DNA of 64,000 nt from Branchiibius cervicis (GTDB lineage: Bacteria; Actinomycetota; Actinomycetes; Actinomycetales; Dermatophilaceae), in the NCBI RefSeq assembly GCF_042661605.1, contig NZ_JBHSWJ010000002.1:496001-560000 (forward strand), in the 5' to 3' direction. Position 1 is the first letter of the stretch. Each line of letters opens with the position of its first letter. Below, one piece after another: positions 60,726 through 64,000 of this stretch. A model generated the notes under the pieces. It worked only from the letters and a program-made list of their open reading frames with translations. It was not told where the DNA came from and did not search any database. The translations under genes and the position numbers were made by a program.

Positions 60726-62205
60726 GCGTCATGACCGCGCGACGGGTGCTCCCGCAACTGCCGCCGCTCGGAATGCGGGTGGAGCTGGCTGAGTCGGTGA
60801 TCCGGTGCGCCGGCGGCGAGGTCCTGTTCGACACCGCATCAGGTACCCAGGTCCGATTGCGTCCCAGAGCGATGCAGCTGCTGGCCGAGCGCCGCGACCT
60901 GGTCGTGGACGACCGCGCCGGCGCCCGGTTGGCGCGCTCACTGCTCGACCACGGACTGGCCGACCCGGTGTGGGGTGATGAACCGGGAGCGGTCCCGTCG
61001 GACGTCACCGTGGTCATTCCGGTGCGGGATCGGGCCGAGCAGGTCCGTCGTCTGATCGCGACGCTGCCGCCGCAGGTTCCGGTGATCATCGTGGACGACG
61101 GCTCACGCGACCCCAGCGCCCTGGTGGCGCTCGGCAGGCCGGTCCACAGGCACGAGCAGTCGCGGGGCCGGCGGCGGCACGGAACACCGGATTGGCCCAT
61201 GTCGCAACCGAGTACGTGTGTTTCATCGACTCGGACATCGTCGTGGAGCACGGCACACTGACCCGGCTGCGGCGCGAGTTTCTCGACCCTGCTGTCGCGG
61301 TCGCCGGGCCCCGCATCCTCGGTCTGCCGCTGAGTCCCGCAGCCGGCAGCGTGGCGCACTACGAAGCCGCGCGATCCTCGCTGGACCTGGGTAGCGGGCC
61401 CGGCCGGGTCGCTCCGGCGACGCGGGTGTCCTACCTGCCGAGTGCGGTGTTGATGGCCCGCGTAGCTGCGCTCGGCGGCGGATTCGACGAGACGATGCAC
61501 GTCGCCGAGGACGTCGATCTGGTCTGGCGGGTGGTCGCGGGCGGCTGGAGCGTGCGTTACGTGCCGCAGTGCAGTGTCCGTCACGACCATCGGGTCGAGG
61601 CCATGGCCTGGCTGGAGCGTAAAGCGTTCTACGGCACCGGCGCCGACCAGCTGGCCCGCCGCCACGGTGACCTCGTCGCACCGCTGCGCCTCGATCCGCT
61701 GTGCGCCACCGCCGTAGGCGCACTGGTCGCGCAACGCCGATGGTCGGTACCGGTGGCCGTGATCGCTGCCGGAGCGCACCTGGGTCTCATGGCCGCCCGC
61801 GCACCATCGCCGCAGCAGCGACTGGCGACGGGAGCGAACCTCACGGCGATGACTCTGGTGGCCACCGGCTGGCAATTCGCCGGGGCAGCCACCCGGCACC
61901 ACTGGCCGCTGGCCGCCATTGCCGCGCTGGTGTCCCGGCGTGCCCGGCGAGGGATCGTCGTCGCCGCCCTCGCGGAAGGGATCGCCGACTACCGCCGGGT
62001 ACGCCCGGACCTGGACCCCGCGACGTACCTGCTGCTGCACCGCGCGGATGACCTCGCCTACGGGCTCGGGGTCTGGGCCGGCGCGCTGCGCGGCCGGTCG
62101 ATCCGAGCGCTGCTTCCCGTCTGGACCCGGCCGTGGCGCCGGGGCCAGGCATCACCGACCAAGACCCCGCAGAAGGAGAAAACCCATGGCACACAAGTGG
62201 TTTGA
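60722..62205 (+). CDS. mftF: Mycofactocin glycosyltransferase MftF (single-base frameshift)
   Basis: 494 aa once restored. N-terminal region MRVELAESVIRCAGGEVLFDTASGTQVRLRPRAMQLL, then a GT2 domain with VTVVIPVRDRAEQVRRLIATLPPQVPVIIVDDGSRDPSAL near 100. The frame breaks after HRHEQSRG: one G is missing in the run 61164-61167, and adding it gives SRGPAAARNTGLAHVATEYVCFIDSDIV (DSD metal motif). C-terminal hydrophobic segments follow. It adds the beta-1,4-glucose chain of mycofactocin. GTG start overlapping the SDR; the end overlaps mftD by 20 bp. Confidence 0.92.
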
Positions 62206-63424
62206 GACGGTCGCCGTCGCGCAGGAACGCGCCAAGCGCCGGTTGCCGTCCTCGGTCTACAAGGCCCTGCTCGCCGGATCGGAGAAGGGCACGACCTACG
62301 CCGACAACACGGCGGCGTTCGCGGAGCTGGGCTTCGCTCCGCACGTCGTCGGCTCGACGCCGGAGCGCAACCTGGCTACGAGCTTCCTCGGTCAACCCGC
62401 AGCGATGCCGGTGATGATCTCCCCGACGGGTGTGCAGGCGGTGCACCCCGAGGGTGAGGTGGCGGTCGCCCGCGCGGCCGCGGCGAGGGGAATCCCGATG
62501 GGCCTCAGCTCCTTTGCCAGCAAGCCGATCGAGGAGGTAGCCGCCGCGAACGGCCAGACGTTCTTCCAGATGTACTGGATGGGCAGTCGCGAGCAGATGG
62601 CCCGGCGGATGGCCCGGGCCCGCGAGGCCGGCGCGGTCGGGTTGATCGCGACGACCGACTGGTCCTTCTCCAACGGCCGTGACTGGGGCAGCCCGATCAT
62701 CCCGCAGTCGATGGACCTCAAGACGATCGTCACGCGCTCGCCGGAGGCGTTGCTGCGGCCCAAGTGGTTCCTCGAATTCGCCAGGACCGGCCGACCGCCG
62801 CAGTTGCAGACGCCGAACCTGGCCGAACCGGGGCAGCCCGCGCCCGGATTCTTCGAGGCCTACTACGAGTGGATGCAGACCCCGCCGCCCACCTGGCAGG
62901 ACATCGCCTGGATGAAGCAGGAGTGGGGCGGCACGTTCCTGCTCAAGGGCGTGTGCCGGGTGGACGACGCCCAGCGCGCGGTCGATGCGGGGGTGGACGG
63001 CATCTCCGTGTCCAACCACGGCGGCAACAACCTGGACGGGACCCCCGCCAGCATCCGTTGCCTGCCCGCGGTCGCCGATGCCGTCGGTGACCAGATCGAC
63101 GTACTGCTCGACGGCGGCGTCCGCCGGGGAAGCGACGTCGCGAAGGCGGTCGCTCTCGGTGCCAGGGCGGTGCTGATCGGCCGGGCGTACCTGTGGGGTC
63201 TGGCGGCCGGCGGCCAGCCGGGGGTCGAGAACGTGCTCGACGTGCTGAACGGCGGCCTGGATTCGGCGCTGCGCGGGTTGGGCAAGGCTGACGTGAAGGA
63301 CCTGCGACCCTCCGATGTGTTGGTGCCGGACGGGTTCACCCGGGCGCTCGGCGTACCGGGAGAGGCACAGGAGCCGCCTGAGCAGGTCGAACACCGGATC
63401 GCCGAAGCGGTCGCGGCCGGGTGA
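62186..63424 (+). CDS. mftD: Mycofactocin FMN-dependent dehydrogenase MftD
   Basis: 412 aa of the alpha-hydroxy-acid oxidase fold. FMN motifs: VMISPTGVQAVHPEGEVAVARAAAARGIPMGLSSFAS near residue 71, the catalytic-loop region GISVSNHGGNNLDGTPASIR near 272 and VLLDGGVRRGSDVAKAVALGARAVLIGRAYLWGL near 309-342. It deaminates the released dipeptide to the keto form (pre-mycofactocin) that is redox-active. ATG with AGAAGGAGA upstream, inside the mftF end. Last gene of the operon; the next gene starts 91 bp later and shows no overlap. Confidence 0.95.
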   Translation: MAHKWFETVAVAQERAKRRLPSSVYKALLAGSEKGTTYADNTAAFAELGFAPHVVGSTPERNLATSFLGQPAAMPVMISPTGVQAVHPEGEVAVARAAAARGIPMGLSSFASKPIEEVAAANGQTFFQMYWMGSREQMARRMARAREAGAVGLIATTDWSFSNGRDWGSPIIPQSMDLKTIVTRSPEALLRPKWFLEFARTGRPPQLQTPNLAEPGQPAPGFFEAYYEWMQTPPPTWQDIAWMKQEWGGTFLLKGVCRVDDAQRAVDAGVDGISVSNHGGNNLDGTPASIRCLPAVADAVGDQIDVLLDGGVRRGSDVAKAVALGARAVLIGRAYLWGLAAGGQPGVENVLDVLNGGLDSALRGLGKADVKDLRPSDVLVPDGFTRALGVPGEAQEPPEQVEHRIAEAVAAG

Positions 63425-63514
63425 GCATCCGTCCGCAGTGCGAACGCTCCTGCGGGCAGGGCCGGCGGGCCTGGAAAGATGGGCCCGCAGCTGATCGACG
63501 CGAAGGAGCCTCCC

Positions 63515-64000
63515 GTGGCCGGGCCCGCCCTACCCTCCCATTCCGACATCGCACCGCCGCCGGATGACCCGGGCGCGTTCCTGGCCGCCCAGCGATCGGC
63601 GTACGACGATCTGGTGGCCCGGGGCCTGAAGTTCGACCTCACGCGGGGAAAGCCGGGCCCGGAGCAACTGGATCTGTCCGAGGCGCTGCTGACCCTGCCG
63701 ACCACGCACACCTCCGGCGGCGTGGACGTGCGCAACTACGGCGGCCTGGAGGGTCTGCTCGGGCTGCGGGAGTTGTTCGCCGAGCTGTTCGGGGTGCAGG
63801 TCAGCCAGTTCGTCGCTCAGGGCAACGCCAGCCTCACCCTGATGAAGGACGTGCTGGTCGACTGCATGCTCAAGGGTCCGGTCGACGGGACGCCGTGGAA
63901 GGACCAGGGGCCGATCAAGTTCCTCTGCCCGGTGCCCGGCTACGACCGCCACCACGCACTGCTGGAGTGGCTCGGGATCGACATGGTGCCGGTCCCGATG
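63515..64000 (+). CDS. PLP-dependent class I aminotransferase, aspartate aminotransferase-like (3' truncated)
   Basis: First 162 residues of a fold-type I enzyme. GTG start after GAAGGAG. Contains LKFDLTRGKPGPEQLDLSEALLTLP near residue 35, NYGGLEGLLGLRELFAELFGV near 76, QGNASLTLMKDVLVD near 102 and FLCPVPGYDRHHALLEWLG near 138. These match the subgroup of aspartate aminotransferases typified by the Corynebacterium AspT enzyme. The PLP lysine lies outside the window. It follows mftD on the same strand but has its own spacing, so a link to mycofactocin is not indicated. Confidence 0.85.
   Translation, partial: MAGPALPSHSDIAPPPDDPGAFLAAQRSAYDDLVARGLKFDLTRGKPGPEQLDLSEALLTLPTTHTSGGVDVRNYGGLEGLLGLRELFAELFGVQVSQFVAQGNASLTLMKDVLVDCMLKGPVDGTPWKDQGPIKFLCPVPGYDRHHALLEWLGIDMVPVPM

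Noticed and set aside
63515..64000. Aminotransferase as part of the mycofactocin operon
   Set aside because: It begins 91 bp after mftD with its own ribosome site and matches a general aspartate aminotransferase subgroup.

Overview
This is about 64 kb of a high-GC Gram-positive (actinobacterial) chromosome. Evidence: GC-rich wobble positions, GTG and TTG starts, ATGA and GTGA gene overlaps, the actinobacterial order rpmG-hadA-hadB-(murB)-tRNA-Trp-secE-nusG-rplK-rplA-rplJ-rplL-rpoB-rpoC-rpsL-rpsG-fusA-tuf, and a mycofactocin locus. The best guess is an actinomycete outside the classical mycolate group, perhaps Micrococcales; that assignment is an inference and weak.

Layout. 1-3078: end of an oligopeptide/dipeptide ABC importer operon (two permeases and a fused double ATPase). 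3085-10130: YajQ-family protein, tRNA-Tyr, then a lipid beta-oxidation locus resembling mycobacterial fadE5/fadA2/fabG4/htdX with a TetR regulator. 10325-18536: tRNA-Thr, tRNA-Met, rpmG, HadA/HadB-like dehydratases, murB, an adenosine deaminase, tRNA-Trp, secE-nusG, rplK-rplA, a 52-bp tandem repeat, an attenuator-like leader and rplJ-rplL. 18682-24451: a two-subunit acyl-CoA dehydrogenase and a large secreted phosphodiester-glycosidase/metallophosphatase. 24919-32427: rpoB-rpoC. 32530-41727: an island of membrane, methyltransferase, glycosyltransferase and GtrA genes between rpoC and rpsL, probably for cell-surface glycan. 42163-46545: rpsL-rpsG-fusA-tuf. 46759-48849: secreted S53 (sedolisin) protease. 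49031-63424: the mycofactocin alcohol-oxidation region. 63515-64000: start of an aminotransferase.

The mycofactocin region is the most interesting part. One strand carries mftM, a VWA protein, a MoxR ATPase and mdo (NDMA-type methanol/alcohol dehydrogenase). The divergent strand carries mftA (37 aa, ending IDGMCGVY), mftB, mftC, mftE, an SDR, mftF and mftD. Upstream lies a second iron-type alcohol dehydrogenase with a histidine kinase and a NarL-type regulator, like the MnoS/MnoR arrangement of mycobacteria. The 306-bp mdo-mftA intergenic region holds a perfect 11-bp inverted repeat plus a third half-site. The MoxR and VWA proteins have His-rich tracts, suggesting a metal-insertion role for the neighbouring metal-dependent dehydrogenases.

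Data-quality warning. Twelve single-base deletions in short G or C runs break nine protein genes, including essential rplK, rpoB and fusA, and make mftC and mftE look fused. Restoring one base at each site gives a full-length protein and a correct length in every case. I treat these as sequencing or consensus errors, not pseudogenes, and annotate each gene across its full span.
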